This document shows, piece after piece, positions 21,482-30,765 of a stretch of 30,765 nucleotides of DNA; position 1 is the first letter of the stretch, and each line of letters starts with the position of its first letter. Made by a program: the position numbers and the translations under genes. The notes below the pieces were generated by a model that was given only the letters and a program-made list of their open reading frames with translations, had not been told where the DNA came from and searched no databases. The DNA comes from Myxococcales bacterium (GTDB lineage Bacteria; Myxococcota; Myxococcia; Myxococcales; Myxococcaceae). Location of the stretch: positions 1,011-31,775 of the forward strand of contig PMBV01000280.1 of NCBI GenBank assembly GCA_003153055.1, read 5' to 3'.

Positions 21482-24400
21482 TCATCGCTCGCCGCCCTTC
21501 TCCTTGGTGGGGGAGTCACGGGGCTTTTCCTTCCTTTCTTTGGGCTCGCTTTTCTCGTAGCCCACCACCTCGACGGTGATGATCGACGGGAGCTCGGCGA
21601 GGGTCTTTCGGGCAGCTGCCGCCGCCTGGGCCGAGTCGGGGCCTACGCCCTCCTTGGTCGCCGCGGAAGAGAGCTGCGACGCGGTGGTGAGGGCGCCGAT
21701 GTTGGGCGCCTCGATTCGTGGAACGCCGGTCGCGAGGCCGGAGACCTGGATGTTGTCGAGGCCCACCACCAGGGCCGCGGCGATGTTGAGATCTCCCACC
21801 GACCGGATGCCCGCGTCGCCCGCGTTCACCGTGCCACGCGGGGCGATGAGGTCGAGCCGGCTCTTCTTGCGCCCCGAGGCGTTGAGCAGGGCGTCGAGGA
21901 CGCCGATGCCCGCTCCGGTGGCGAGGCCGAAGGCGTTGACGGTGACGACGCCAAAGTCATTCATCATGTAGCTGAGGGGAACCTGGACGACGGAGGTCTT
22001 GGAGCCGGCGCCGGCGGTGATGCTGCCGTTGGAAGTCCACATGGTGATGTCACCGCCCTGGAGCGTGAAGACGCGAGAGGTGAAGAGGTCGATGTCTTGG
22101 TCGGCCATGAGGCGAATGTCCCCCCCTCGTCTCGTCACGACGCCCCCGAGCGCGGGCTTGGCCTTGTCGGGGACCGTCGCGACCCCCACCTCGATCTTCC
22201 CATATGGGGCCATGATGGTGATGTCGCCGTCCGCCTGGGTCTCGACCGGCTTGGCGTTGAGGTAGGCGCTCCCTCGGTCCGCGTCAGACAGCGTCGAGGG
22301 GTCAGTGGGAAAGAGGCGATGGGTCGCCGCGTAGCCGCGATCGTAGCTCGGGTACCGAGGGCTCGTGGGGTCGTTGTGGTCGATGCCCGAAGCCTTGAGC
22401 TCGGCGAAGAGAATTCGATCGATGAACAGCTCGCGCCTCGAAAGGGGAAGCTTCTGGAAGTCCGCCAGCGTCGCGGACGCGGAGCCCATGAACGTGGTCA
22501 GCTCCGGAAGGTAGGTCTGGACCACGCCTTGGGCATTGTTCGGGTCAAGGTACGCACTGGCAAAGCCGTCGTAGTCGACACCGTTCTTCGTTCCCGCGAC
22601 GATGTACACGTCGGCCGCCGTGTCGTGGGGAAGAGCGGTGTTGACGAAGAGGGTGGAACCACTGGTGGACTTGACCGCGCTTCCGTCACCCACCGCGTAG
22701 ATCAGCCCCAATGCAGAGCTCGTCACCATGTCCGCTATGGTCGATGGCGCGATTTCCTGGATCACGTCGCGCCCAGCCTCGAGGAGCAGCGAACCAGGCC
22801 CGTAGAGGTAGACCGCCACGCCAAAGATGTCCCGCCCGGCCTTGAATCGCGTGAGGTCGCCCGCGAGGTTGTTCTGCGGCACGAATTGGCCGAAGCGGAT
22901 GTCGAGGCCGGCGACGACGTCGAGCGGTTTGGGCAGCTTCACCGTGACGAACGTCAGCGGGTTGGCGTAGCAGCCTCGACTGGAGGCCAAGCCGCACACC
23001 GTCCCCTTGAGCGCGTAGATCCGCGCCGGCGCTTCGTCCCCAGAGTGGAGCGGATTGAGGCCGCGACTGTAGTTGGTGGTCACGTCACTGCTCAGGCCCG
23101 TGTTCATGATGGTGGGGTCCTCTGGAGCTGGAGCAGGCGTCGCCGCGAATGGCGCCAAAGGGCCCCGCGCGTATGACGGGGCGAGATCGTGCATGGTGAT
23201 GTTCTCGTTCAGGAAGACGTTGCTCTGCGCGAGGAGCTCGAGCGTCGCGCGGGGTGCCGAGCCCATCGACAGCTCGCTCGAGTTCCCGAACCGGCCCGTG
23301 ACCCTCACATCGCCTTGAAGGGAGACGAGCCTGAGGCTCGGCGGGGCGATCGAAAACGCGTCGTTCAGCGTGCCGCTCGCCCCGGTCATCGTGACAGCCT
23401 TGCTCAGGTCCGCCGAAGCCCACGGGTCTGTAAAATAGGTCACCGAGCCGGTGACCGAAGTGGCCTTGAGGGCCGTGCGGTTGCTGTAGCTCGAGAAGCC
23501 CGAGCCATTCCCGCTGACGAGGTTCGCGTTGACCTGGCCCTGGAGCATCGGATCGAACGCCCCCTCGATCTCCACCGCGGCGCCCGCCGTGACGCTCACG
23601 GTAGCGTCCATCAGCCCGAAGAGGGCGGCGACGGTTCGCGACTCGGTGGGCAACTTCTCGCTCGGGCTGGTCCGCAGGTTCGCCAACGTGCCGCTGGGCA
23701 TGACGCTGCCGCCGGCGCGGAGGTTGCCGGTGCCCTGCCCCAACATGAAGAGCCCGCCGAGGATGTCTCCGTCAGCCCAGAGCCGCAGGTTCCCCCCGCC
23801 CCGAACCGAGAGCCGTGGGTCCGAGTAGGGGTCGTCACCGGAAGGAGGGGCACCGACCTGCGTTCCCACGGCCACCGTCGACCGCCCGGTGGTGGGAATC
23901 GAGACCTCGAGCTGGCTGATGTCGCGACCTGCGCTCACTGTCACCGCGCCCCCACCGAGCGCACCGACTCCCTGCTCGAAATTCTTGAACACGATGCCCC
24001 AGCTCGTCTGGGTCGCCACCGTCGCGCGCGAGACGTCGGGCAGTGCTGCGGCCAGGTTCACCGCGCCGTACCTGAACAGCCAGGCGGAGGTGGTCTGCGA
24101 CGTCATGGGCGCCGAGATGCTCCCATCGGCGTGCAACGAGATGTCGCCGCCCTCGACGGGGAAGCTGAGGAGGCTCGGTGACACCCCGGCGGGAAGCGAC
24201 CAGCCGGGCAGTGGATCGGTCGTGCGCCCAGCCGTGTACACGACGGACTTGCTCCCTTGGAGGACGATGTCTCCGCCAGCTTGCATCGAGATGTCACCGG
24301 TCCCGGTGCGGACCATCGCGGTCGTCGAGAGCGTGATGGAGCCACCCGCTTCGAAGTCGAGGCTGAACGAATGGACGGCCTGGCCCGGAACCGAGACCAG

Positions 24401-27400
24401 CGCCGCGGTTCGGGCTGCGCTGGTGAAGCCGTCGCTGACGCTCGCGTTGATCTTGATGGCGCCGCCGTTCGCGATGAAGGCCAGGGAGCCGGCGCTCGCG
24501 AGGCCGTGGAGGTCGATGTTCGTCGAGATGGTGATGTCCCCCGGGCTGCTGAAGACGATGCCGGGCGCCACCTCGACCTCGCCCAGACGCGCCTGAATGG
24601 CGCTCGTTTGGCTGAGCCAGGTGGCCGCGTCGCCCATCGCCTGCGTGACCGTGTCATTCCCCGCCCAGGCGTACGTCGTGGTCCCCTGTACGACGACCTT
24701 CCCGCGGAACCCGAGGAAGGTGCCCGCCAGCTCAGCGATCGCCAAGTCGGAGTCCGTCCGCGGGGCGCGCACCACGATGGAGCCCCCGGTGAAGCCGTCC
24801 CGCCCTCCGCCCGACACATCCACCACCGAGCCGGGAGCGACGTCGACCGTTCCCCCAGTCCCGACGAGCTCGACCTGGGCGCTCGAGGGCCTGAACGCCC
24901 CTGCGATGAGCGTTCCGTCATAGGCGTGTGCGTCCAATTTCCCGGTCAGGGCGACCCCGTTTCCCCCGATGAGCTGGATGCGCCCGCCGTCGGTCCACGC
25001 GTTGGTCCCCGCCGCATTGATGGTGCCAGCGACCGTCACCGAGCCCTCGTCAGAGTGGAGGATGACCTCATGGGCGGTCAGCGTCTGGCCGCCAGCGACG
25101 GCGATGTCCTGCTTCCGGAGTCGAATGGCGAGCGACAAGTCGAACCCGCTGAGCCGCTGCATGAAGGCCGCGAGGTCGGCCGAGACGGATGCGGCGTCGA
25201 TCGAGAAGGCGCCCCCGGCGAAGCCCGCCGCGGCTGTCCCGAGGATCCGCCCGTCGATCGACGCGCCTCCCCCGGCGGTGAGCTGCACGCGCCCCGCGTC
25301 ACCCCCGCGGTCGGCCCCCGAGGCGTTCAGCATCGCCTTGGCGTCGATGACGAGGGTCCCCTGGTCACCCGACGCAGCGAGCGAGATGCTCCCGCCGGGG
25401 GCGAACCGGACTTGGTCCTCGAAGTCGAAGGCGCGCCCGCTCACGTCGATCGACGCGTCGGCGCCGAGGGTCAGCTTTCCGTCCGGCGCGGTAGCCGTAG
25501 CGCGGAAGCTCCCCGATGGCAGGAGCACCGCGGTGTCGATGAGCACGCTCGCTCCATGGAGCGCGAGCTGCCCGCCCAAACCACTCGCGGACGAGCCGGC
25601 CCCGAGCGGGCCCTGGCTCAACGCGAGATTCCCCGCGGCCGACACCGTGTAGCTCGCTCCCTGGTCGGCTCCGAGCTGGGCCGTCTTGAGTGACACGTCC
25701 CCGGCGAAGTCGAGCTCACCGCCTCGGCCTTGTGCGACGACCGCTCCGGCCTGCCCCGTGAGGGTCAGGTAACCAGCGACGCGCACGATGCCAGGGCCGA
25801 GGCGGAGCGTGTCGACGTCGAGCGTGAGGGTTCCCTGGCTGGGGGTCGTGTCGGGCGCGCCGGCGGCCCCGACGTTGCTGTTGCGCAGCGTGAGGGTGCT
25901 GCAGGTGATCGTGCCCTGGCCACCTTCGCCCTGGAGGAGCCCGGAGTCGAGCGTGAGGTTCGGGAGCGTCGAGCCCCCGCGGCTCCCGAGGTTCAGGTCA
26001 CCAGAGAGGTAGATGCCCTGGTACCCGCGGATGAGGAGGTCGGAGGAAGACGCGAGTCGGGTGATCAGGCTCTTCCCGAGCGTGGTCCCCGGCTGGCTCC
26101 CCGCGCCATCGCCGAGGTTGACTCGCTGAGACGCGAGATCGAGCTGGGGCGAGGAGAGCGTGATGGCCGCCGCCACGTCGACCGACTGGCTTGCCTCGAG
26201 CGTCAGCGAGCCACTCGCCTCGAGCGTCGCGTGGCCGAGGGACAGCGTGCCCACACTGGTCGCACCCGCCGCAGGTCTGGTGGTCACCACCCGGCTTCCG
26301 CTCGACAGACGGAGGAGCGCGCCGGTGCTCGGGCCCAGCACGAGCGCACTGGTGTCGGCGCTGGTGGCGCCCTGACCCGAAGCGGCACGGAGCACCGAGC
26401 CGTCCGACACCGCGACGGTCCCCGACGCCGTGAAGATCATCTCGGGCCCGGTGAGCGCTGAGCCCGAGTCGTTCCTCACCACGACATCGCTCGCCACGAC
26501 GTCAACCGCGGTCCCCGCGGCGGTCGTTGAGCGGGTACCGCCGATCAACAGGCTGCCGGCTCCGAAGTCGGTGACGCTCTTGGCGTCGAGGAGCAGGTAC
26601 CCGGTGAGATCACCGGTGGTCGCGCCTGTCCCGACGATGGCGATCTTCTTCGCGGCGATGTCGAGGTTCCCGATCAAGCCCCCGGCGCCCGCGCCGAACC
26701 GGCCGGTGCCGCTGAGCATGAGGCTCTCTCCCGCCTTCAAGACGGCGTTGCCCGCGTCGTTGGCGGTGCGAACGGTGACGCCCGCCTCTGTCGCGAGCTT
26801 TCCTGCTGCCTCGTTGAACGAATAGGTGTCGATCTGGCTGTAGCGGTGGAACGCGTCGCTCGACATGACGAGGAATCGGCCGTAGCCGGGGTCACGGACC
26901 GACGTCCCCTCGATGGCGCGGTAGCCGCTGGCGACCACGGAGCCGTCGGGGTAGGCGATGCTGGCGAGGGCGGACGCAGAGGCGCCTCCCAAGGGTCGGA
27001 CCAAGAGGCCCCCGGGGAGCAGGGCGTAGTGGGCGGGAAGCAAGGTGTAGAAGTTGGGCGTGAGCCCGGGCACACCTTCGAGCCAGACCGAGTCACCGAC
27101 CGAGAGGGTGCCATCGCGCAACGAGGCAATGCCCGCGATCGGCGCGGGGCGGGCGCCCAAGCTCGGCAGCACGGCGAAGGTGCCAGGCGCGGCGAGGACG
27201 TCGGCCGAGCCTCCCACGCCGGCGGAGAGCGTGAAGCCCTGCAGGTCGCCGCTGCCCGAGACGTCGATGACCGCGCCTTTGTTCACGGCCACGCGCGAGG
27301 CGCTGAGCGTCACCGACTTCGAGGGGGCCTGGCCTGGTTGATCGTACCCGAGGAACAGGCCGCTCGCCTGCAGCTGACCGAACGGAACGGTCGCGCCCTC

Positions 27401-30400
27401 GAGCGAGGTCGACACCAGGCTGCCATCTTCGAGCGTGACCGATCCCGCCTCGCCGGCCGGTCCGGCGACACCCCCCAGGCGAATCTGCCCCTGTGGGGCG
27501 CGCACGACGCCGCCTTTGCCGACGGTCACATCGGGGGCCCTCATGGTCAGCCGCTCGCCGAAGGAGAGGGGGACCTGAAGCTCCGCGCCGGAGGGTTCGG
27601 TGGGACCTCGCACGGTGATGCTCTTTCCCGACTGAACGAGGAACCCTGGATCGGCGTCCGGGCGCTCCATGTTCGTCGGGGCCGACCTGCGCGAGGCGAC
27701 ATACAGCTGCAAAGCGTCGAACTCGATCGCGCCGTTCGAGGCCAAGCCCGGGTGGTACGAGATGCGGGTGGCCGTCGGGTCGTGGTCGGAGAAGCGGATG
27801 TCTCCCGTGGAGGAGAAGACGGCCGAACCGAAACCGCCCATGCCGCAGGTGTTGCTCATGCAGCCGAGCTCCAGCCAGTTCTCGACGTCAATGAGACCGG
27901 CGGTGACCTTCAGCGTGCTGGCCGAGGTATCGACGTGGGCGGGCAGGGCGCTCGCTGACGTTCCCCCTTCGAGCTGGACATACGGCGCGCTCAGCTCGAC
28001 GAGCATTTGGTCAAGAGGGCCTACGCCCGTCGTTCCGATGGCCCCAGTCCGCAAGGTGATGGAGCGCTTGGCCACGAGCGTCAAGTCGCCGTCGCCGCGC
28101 TCGAACATCAGCTGCCCGTCCGTCCTGAGGGCTGTGCCACGACCGAGGACGAGGTCGTCGGCGCCCGAGGCGTTGACGCTGTCGGCGACGACCACGAGGG
28201 CTCCACTTTGCTCGCCAGAAGGGAGCGTGGACTGGCGAACGACCAGCGGCTGGGTCGCGTTTGCCGTCACGCTCAACGTGCCGCTGGCACCTGTCGTCCC
28301 ACCCGCGGAGAGTTTGAGGTTGCCTTGGACGATTCCGACTGGAGCGGTAATGGAAATCGACCCAGCGCTTCCGTCCACCTCCCACGGCTGGAAGTGCACA
28401 CGCTCGGAGAAGCCGGTTGGCTCAGACCGCAGATCTCCCTCCCCCTGGACTCCTGAGACGTCGAGCGTCGCCTTCTGGTCGATGTCGAGAATCGACGACC
28501 CATCGTTGTTGGAGACCGAGATGTTGATGGCTCCACCGCTCTCGATAGTCCGTTGCAGCACCGGCCCTTGCGCACTCGCGGCCAGGTAGCCCTGGGCGTC
28601 GAGCTTGGCACCGGCGCCCAGCCGAACCTGGGTAATGCCGCGAGGATGGGACACGGAGAGATCGATCGTCCCTCCCCAGGCCTCGATCGTTCCGTCGACC
28701 TCGACCGTCCCGGTCGCGGAGAGCGCGACGATCGATCCGGGGTTCGTGGAGAGAGTCGCGTCGGCACCTATTTCGACACAGCCACCCTGCCCGAGCAACT
28801 TGCAGGTGCTGAAGACCACCGGCGTGGAGTCGTTGATGGTTTGTGTGCGTACAGGGGCTGTTGAGAGGCTGATGCTCATCGGCAACCGAGCCGGCCAGCT
28901 GATGACTTGCCGAGTGGCGAAATCCGCCAGTGGGGTGCCGCTGTGGATCTCGGCCAACACCTCCGGGAGCGGCAGCACCAGCGACTCGACCTCGGGCGCA
29001 ACCCGAGCGGTCACCTTCACGCTGCGCTCACCGAGAATTGAATAGCCGGCGAAACCGCCTCGGCGGAAGAAGTCAGGAGTCAGAAGCCACGGGCGCGCAT
29101 CGGCAGGGAGGTTGAGCGGAACCTCGTCGCCGATCACGATGTCGAAACCCGTGTCGATCTCCAGGCTCCCGCCTTTTCCGACCGCGTAGCCGAGGAGGCG
29201 AGCACCGTCGTCGATGGTGAGGGTTCCGCTCGGAGCCGCATACGTCGATTGGCGGCCGCTCGCTTTTCGATCTCGGCTGACGTCGAGAACGATCTTCCCT
29301 CCGTTGCCGCCGATGAGGCTGAAGGTCTTTCCGTCCTTCGCGATCCAACGCGCTCCGCTGGAGACGTCGATGCTCGACGTGGCCTCGAGCGTGACGGCCT
29401 CAGCTTTGAGCGTGACGCTGCCGCCGTTGAGCGCCCTCAACGGGCCTACCGCACCGTCGAGCTGGTCGTTGGTGAAACGCCCCGCCACGTCGATCGTTCC
29501 GCTGACTCGGATGAGGTCCTTCGGCAGGGAACCGTTGTCGTACGCATTGTCGAGCGCGGCGATCTCGACCGATCCTCCGGGCGCGCGAATCTTGCCCGCG
29601 ATATCAGCGTACGTTCCAAAATACTTGAATCGTCCCCCGTCGCCCAGATTGACCACCACACCGGAGCCGATGGTGAGCGTGCTCCGAGGCGCGGTGTTCT
29701 GCGTTGCCGGGTGGCCCGAGTAGCCGTCGTCGGTGTACCCGCCCTCGATCGTCGCGTTCGCAAACGTCTTGCCATCAAACCAGCTTGCAGGAAGGAGGTT
29801 CTGGTATTTCAGGCTCGGGTCGATCTCGGACTTCGATGTGAAGGTCGGTTCGAGAATCGCGTCCGAGGCGTCAGCGATTCTCACATCGCCGGCTCGATTG
29901 AATTGAAGCGTCGCGCCCGTCGGTTGCTCTCGCCAAATCCGGGTTGGGTCGGTGGAGCCCGACGACAGCTCTCGCTGGAGCGGGCCGGAGACGGTAGTGG
30001 CGACGATCTTCCCGTCGAAGACGAGGAATGATGCCGTTGCCGAGGGATCGACAAATGGCTTGCTGGCATTGCTCATATCGTCGGGGCGCATGCCCACTGT
30101 CAGGGCCCCCGCTGCGGCACCCTGGACATAACCCGGCTCGAACTGCATCCGCACCCCGAAGGCCGAGGAGTAGGTCTCGCTCAGCCCCCATCGCGGGTGA
30201 CTCGCGACGAAGTCCCCGTCGATTCCGACGTAGGCCACCCCCGCCTGAGCGTCCTCGATTCGCACCCGCTTCCCGGTCGCGTCGACCAGCACGGTGCTCC
30301 GCACGTAGCCGTCGAGGTAATGGAGGCTCCCGCCCGAGAGATCGATGACGGAGCCCGCTCGAGTGATGATTCGGTCTGCGAAGAGCTTGAGCGATCCTCC

Positions 30401-30765
30401 CTGAGTCATGCGCTGGTCGACGTTTCGCTCGATGAGATCGTAGTATCCGGAGAGGTTCGCAAACCCGCTCACTCCGAGGCGGGCGTCGAAGAACACCGTC
30501 TTCCCCCGCAGCGGGCTGTTGAGCAAGACCGGGTTGTCTTGAAGCTGAGCAGCATAGAGTTGCGCTTGAATGGTGTTCTGCGACATCGGGACTTCCACGC
30601 TCAGGCCGGAGACGTCGATTCGAGCACCCTCGGCGACGTAGATGCTCCCAGTCTCGACCTCGCTCGGGGCGGTCGACCCGACCTCCACATCGCCGCCAGG
30701 AACGTACACGGTCGAGTTCGACTTGAATTGAATGTCGCTGCCGTCGATTTGCACGAGCGAGGCCT
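21482..30765 (-). CDS. Giant filamentous-haemagglutinin-like exoprotein (two-partner secretion), N terminus outside the window
   Basis: At least 3,094 residues; the frame is open to the right edge, so the N-terminal signal and the TPS secretion domain lie beyond it. A GTG at 30754 sits inside clearly coding sequence (ASLVQIDGSD) and is not the start. The visible protein is a long series of beta-helix rungs with repeating phrases such as GS-x-IDVSGG, SGGSL, LDVSG, GG-x-I-x-L and GDITI-type turns, typical of FHA-like adhesins. Near the C terminus (about residues 2840-3010 in this numbering) is a DUF3739-type region: GDITIMAPYGKIEVG, SRVFTLQGGDITMW, NAGDAGIRSVGDLNIAA and a closing NIQVSGLATGVP. 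The last ~80 residues include a Lys/Glu/Arg/Pro-rich tail (EKSEPKERKEKPRDSP). Such proteins are exported by an outer-membrane TpsB transporter and serve in adhesion or contact; the partner gene is not visible here. Confidence 0.93.
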   Translation of the reverse strand, partial: ASLVQIDGSDIQFKSNSTVYVPGGDVEVGSTAPSEVETGSIYVAEGARIDVSGLSVEVPMSQNTIQAQLYAAQLQDNPVLLNSPLRGKTVFFDARLGVSGFANLSGYYDLIERNVDQRMTQGGSLKLFADRIITRAGSVIDLSGGSLHYLDGYVRSTVLVDATGKRVRIEDAQAGVAYVGIDGDFVASHPRWGLSETYSSAFGVRMQFEPGYVQGAAAGALTVGMRPDDMSNASKPFVDPSATASFLVFDGKIVATTVSGPLQRELSSGSTDPTRIWREQPTGATLQFNRAGDVRIADASDAILEPTFTSKSEIDPSLKYQNLLPASWFDGKTFANATIEGGYTDDGYSGHPATQNTAPRSTLTIGSGVVVNLGDGGRFKYFGTYADIAGKIRAPGGSVEIAALDNAYDNGSLPKDLIRVSGTIDVAGRFTNDQLDGAVGPLRALNGGSVTLKAEAVTLEATSSIDVSSGARWIAKDGKTFSLIGGNGGKIVLDVSRDRKASGRQSTYAAPSGTLTIDDGARLLGYAVGKGGSLEIDTGFDIVIGDEVPLNLPADARPWLLTPDFFRRGGFAGYSILGERSVKVTARVAPEVESLVLPLPEVLAEIHSGTPLADFATRQVISWPARLPMSISLSTAPVRTQTINDSTPVVFSTCKLLGQGGCVEIGADATLSTNPGSIVALSATGTVEVDGTIEAWGGTIDLSVSHPRGITQVRLGAGAKLDAQGYLAASAQGPVLQRTIESGGAINISVSNNDGSSILDIDQKATLDVSGVQGEGDLRSEPTGFSERVHFQPWEVDGSAGSISITAPVGIVQGNLKLSAGGTTGASGTLSVTANATQPLVVRQSTLPSGEQSGALVVVADSVNASGADDLVLGRGTALRTDGQLMFERGDGDLTLVAKRSITLRTGAIGTTGVGPLDQMLVELSAPYVQLEGGTSASALPAHVDTSASTLKVTAGLIDVENWLELGCMSNTCGMGGFGSAVFSSTGDIRFSDHDPTATRISYHPGLASNGAIEFDALQLYVASRRSAPTNMERPDADPGFLVQSGKSITVRGPTEPSGAELQVPLSFGERLTMRAPDVTVGKGGVVRAPQGQIRLGGVAGPAGEAGSVTLEDGSLVSTSLEGATVPFGQLQASGLFLGYDQPGQAPSKSVTLSASRVAVNKGAVIDVSGSGDLQGFTLSAGVGGSADVLAAPGTFAVLPSLGARPAPIAGIASLRDGTLSVGDSVWLEGVPGLTPNFYTLLPAHYALLPGGLLVRPLGGASASALASIAYPDGSVVASGYRAIEGTSVRDPGYGRFLVMSSDAFHRYSQIDTYSFNEAAGKLATEAGVTVRTANDAGNAVLKAGESLMLSGTGRFGAGAGGLIGNLDIAAKKIAIVGTGATTGDLTGYLLLDAKSVTDFGAGSLLIGGTRSTTAAGTAVDVVASDVVVRNDSGSALTGPEMIFTASGTVAVSDGSVLRAASGQGATSADTSALVLGPSTGALLRLSSGSRVVTTRPAAGATSVGTLSLGHATLEASGSLTLEASQSVDVAAAITLSSPQLDLASQRVNLGDGAGSQPGTTLGKSLITRLASSSDLLIRGYQGIYLSGDLNLGSRGGSTLPNLTLDSGLLQGEGGQGTITCSTLTLRNSNVGAAGAPDTTPSQGTLTLDVDTLRLGPGIVRVAGYLTLTGQAGAVVAQGRGGELDFAGDVSLKTAQLGADQGASYTVSAAGNLALSQGPLGAGSSASGLGGQLALHGASVLIDTAVLLPSGSFRATATAPDGKLTLGADASIDVSGRAFDFEDQVRFAPGGSISLAASGDQGTLVIDAKAMLNASGADRGGDAGRVQLTAGGGASIDGRILGTAAAGFAGGAFSIDAASVSADLAAFMQRLSGFDLSLAIRLRKQDIAVAGGQTLTAHEVILHSDEGSVTVAGTINAAGTNAWTDGGRIQLIGGNGVALTGKLDAHAYDGTLIAGAFRPSSAQVELVGTGGTVDVAPGSVVDVSGGGRDGFTGGSIVVRAPRTDSDLAIAELAGTFLGFRGKVVVQGTTTYAWAGNDTVTQAMGDAATWLSQTSAIQARLGEVEVAPGIVFSSPGDITISTNIDLHGLASAGSLAFIANGGAIKINASVSDGFTSAARTAALVSVPGQAVHSFSLDFEAGGSITLSTTAMVRTGTGDISMQAGGDIVLQGSKSVVYTAGRTTDPLPGWSLPAGVSPSLLSFPVEGGDISLHADGSISAPMTSQTTSAWLFRYGAVNLAAALPDVSRATVATQTSWGIVFKNFEQGVGALGGGAVTVSAGRDISQLEVSIPTTGRSTVAVGTQVGAPPSGDDPYSDPRLSVRGGGNLRLWADGDILGGLFMLGQGTGNLRAGGSVMPSGTLANLRTSPSEKLPTESRTVAALFGLMDATVSVTAGAAVEIEGAFDPMLQGQVNANLVSGNGSGFSSYSNRTALKATSVTGSVTYFTDPWASADLSKAVTMTGASGTLNDAFSIAPPSLRLVSLQGDVRVTGRFGNSSELSMGSAPRATLELLAQSNVFLNENITMHDLAPSYARGPLAPFAATPAPAPEDPTIMNTGLSSDVTTNYSRGLNPLHSGDEAPARIYALKGTVCGLASSRGCYANPLTFVTVKLPKPLDVVAGLDIRFGQFVPQNNLAGDLTRFKAGRDIFGVAVYLYGPGSLLLEAGRDVIQEIAPSTIADMVTSSALGLIYAVGDGSAVKSTSGSTLFVNTALPHDTAADVYIVAGTKNGVDYDGFASAYLDPNNAQGVVQTYLPELTTFMGSASATLADFQKLPLSRRELFIDRILFAELKASGIDHNDPTSPRYPSYDRGYAATHRLFPTDPSTLSDADRGSAYLNAKPVETQADGDITIMAPYGKIEVGVATVPDKAKPALGGVVTRRGGDIRLMADQDIDLFTSRVFTLQGGDITMWTSNGSITAGAGSKTSVVQVPLSYMMNDFGVVTVNAFGLATGAGIGVLDALLNASGRKKSRLDLIAPRGTVNAGDAGIRSVGDLNIAAALVVGLDNIQVSGLATGVPRIEAPNIGALTTASQLSSAATKEGVGPDSAQAAAAARKTLAELPSIITVEVVGYEKSEPKERKEKPRDSPTKEKGGER

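Noticed and set aside
21323..23176. A 617-codon plus-strand open frame opposite the DUF3739 region
   Set aside because: Composition is Arg/Gly/Val/Asp-rich, there is no family resemblance, and the opposite strand encodes a recognisable conserved domain.
24257..25693. A 478-codon open frame on the plus strand inside the haemagglutinin-like gene
   Set aside because: It is antisense to a clearly coding beta-helix protein; its translation is Arg/Asp/Gly-rich with no recognisable domain, as expected from a GC-rich third position.
1..30765. Search for CRISPR arrays, tRNA or rRNA genes, insertion sequences and attachment sites
   Set aside because: No regularly spaced direct repeats, tRNA-like cloverleaf, rRNA segment, transposase frame or terminal inverted repeat pair was noticed by eye; a covariance-model or repeat search could still find weak cases.

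Overview
This is a GC-rich window whose proteins look like those of a member of the Myxococcota. The pointers are Ala/Asp/Gly/Pro spacers, Gly/Ser-rich lipoprotein linkers, Dickkopf-like cysteine-rich lipoproteins, and two secreted proteins ending in a Cys / hydrophobic helix / Arg tail like the MYXO-CTERM sorting signal. Order or genus cannot be fixed from the sequence alone.

Left part (1-14648): a tightly packed minus-strand gene train of 14 genes runs from 14648 down to 1331. Its core is a contractile injection system (eCIS / phage-tail-like particle). In transcription order it encodes a Pvc16-like cap, one sheath, one tube, a proline-rich protein in the Afp6 position, a LysM tube-initiator (Afp7-like), a VgrG-like spike (Afp8-like), a PAAR-like tip, a gp25-like baseplate protein, a baseplate-J protein with a C-terminal Asp-box beta-propeller, and a tail-protein-I-like wedge. 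The train begins with two secreted proteins (a repeat/propeller-like exported protein and an NlpC/P60-like cell-wall hydrolase with a MYXO-CTERM-like tail). It ends with two membrane-anchored proteins, one of them an Ig-like domain / transmembrane helix / Cys-rich protein. No AAA+ ATPase, tape measure, tail fibre or second baseplate-J protein is visible, and opposite-strand genes close the train at both ends. Taken together, the envelope proteins suggest, by inference, a system that acts at or across the producer's own envelope rather than a plain free particle.

Middle part (14812-21202): a small unrecognised cytoplasmic protein; a lipoprotein with a parallel beta-helix resembling GH141; a small DUF4267-like membrane protein; a cysteine-rich lipoprotein; and a secreted GH29-type alpha-L-fucosidase with a MYXO-CTERM-like tail, perhaps translated from a 17-codon leader ORF. 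The GH141-like and GH29 proteins together suggest surface degradation of fucosylated polysaccharide.

Right part (21482-30765): the C-terminal 3,090-odd residues of a giant filamentous-haemagglutinin-like protein (two-partner-secretion type, DUF3739 near the C terminus), running off the right edge. Its outer-membrane TpsB partner is not in the window. No tRNA, rRNA, CRISPR array or insertion sequence was seen.
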